Positions 63,947 through 64,000 of a DNA stretch of 64,000 bases are shown here, one piece after another. The notes beneath the pieces were generated by a model. That model was not told the origin of the DNA. It searched no databases and saw nothing but the letters and a program-made list of their open reading frames with translations. Position numbers and translations under genes: made by a program. How positions within the stretch are numbered: the first letter of the stretch is position 1; each line of letters opens with the position of its first letter. Source of the DNA: CAYSUS01 sp964434165. GTDB lineage: Bacteria; Planctomycetota; Planctomycetia; Pirellulales; Thermoguttaceae. Where the stretch lies: NCBI GenBank assembly GCA_964434165.1, contig CAYSUS010000017.1:22984-86983 (forward strand), in the 5' to 3' direction.

Positions 63947-64000
<54 letters not shown>

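Overview
The window is GC-rich bacterial DNA that looks like a planctomycete chromosome segment (Planctomycetes–Verrucomicrobia lineage). The evidence is indirect but convergent. It has a PV-type bacterial microcompartment operon for fucose/rhamnose-type sugar breakdown, an SHD1-domain protein, a PEP-CTERM LamG/PA14 protein, two large secreted proteins of a repeat family I associate with planctomycetes (STN-like fold plus a W-x-x-VGGPG motif), and a 16S rRNA gene that is followed at once by a terminator and so is not linked to 23S/5S. One 10-base run of N marks an assembly join at 17212-17221.

Layout. 1-4889 (minus): a translationally coupled polysaccharide block with a membrane-anchored NAD-dependent epimerase, flippase, methyltransferase and an O-antigen-ligase/polymerase cut by the window edge. 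5735-11139 (plus): FAD/Fe-S lactate- or glycolate-type dehydrogenase, moaD, moaE, moaA and a CxxCxxCC protein. 11574-17671 (plus): HU protein, small lipoprotein, pyrD, trpS, a membrane zinc protein, acpS and the first STN/VGGPG protein. 17679-19978 (minus): PAP2 phosphatase and LptF/G permease. 20172-22612 (plus): hemL and a DUF1573 protein. 22742-32140 (minus): the microcompartment operon, headed by a DeoR regulator. 32464-46966 (plus): a His/Cys-rich protein and then a Tad/Flp pilus locus (pilin, TadE, CpaB, TadG, CpaE, TadA, TadB, TadC, DUF192, secretin, two lipoproteins). 47225: tRNA-Arg(CCU), an insertion-sequence remnant and a 1017-residue five-repeat STN/VGGPG protein. 51046-57353: membrane peroxiredoxin, PPDK/PEPS regulatory kinase-phosphatase, PEP-CTERM protein and OprB-type porin. 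57883-62510: pyruvate:ferredoxin oxidoreductase plus a dihydroorotate-dehydrogenase-like partner. 62669-63075: toxin-antitoxin-like remnants. 63175-64000 (minus): PH-domain protein, rRNA terminator and the 16S 3' end.

How the genes work together. In the microcompartment, a class II aldolase splits a deoxyketose phosphate to lactaldehyde. A CoA-acylating aldehyde dehydrogenase, PduL phosphotransacylase and a kinase turn that into an acid plus ATP, and an LDH/MDH-fold enzyme can recycle NAD. Two hexameric and three pentameric shell proteins make the shell. Four proteins carry short amphipathic tails of the kind that target cargo. One of these, a degenerate RpiB-fold protein, has no assigned function and is the most interesting unknown here. 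The Tad genes form an almost complete surface pilus machine with no prepilin peptidase in the window.

Non-coding layer. A palindromic element (core ACTTCCGAAGT) sits in at least seven intergenic gaps, six of them in or next to the microcompartment operon. A second hairpin element occurs in three gaps, one copy looking like a version without the hairpin. Heptamer and HSSF-type short repeats are also present.
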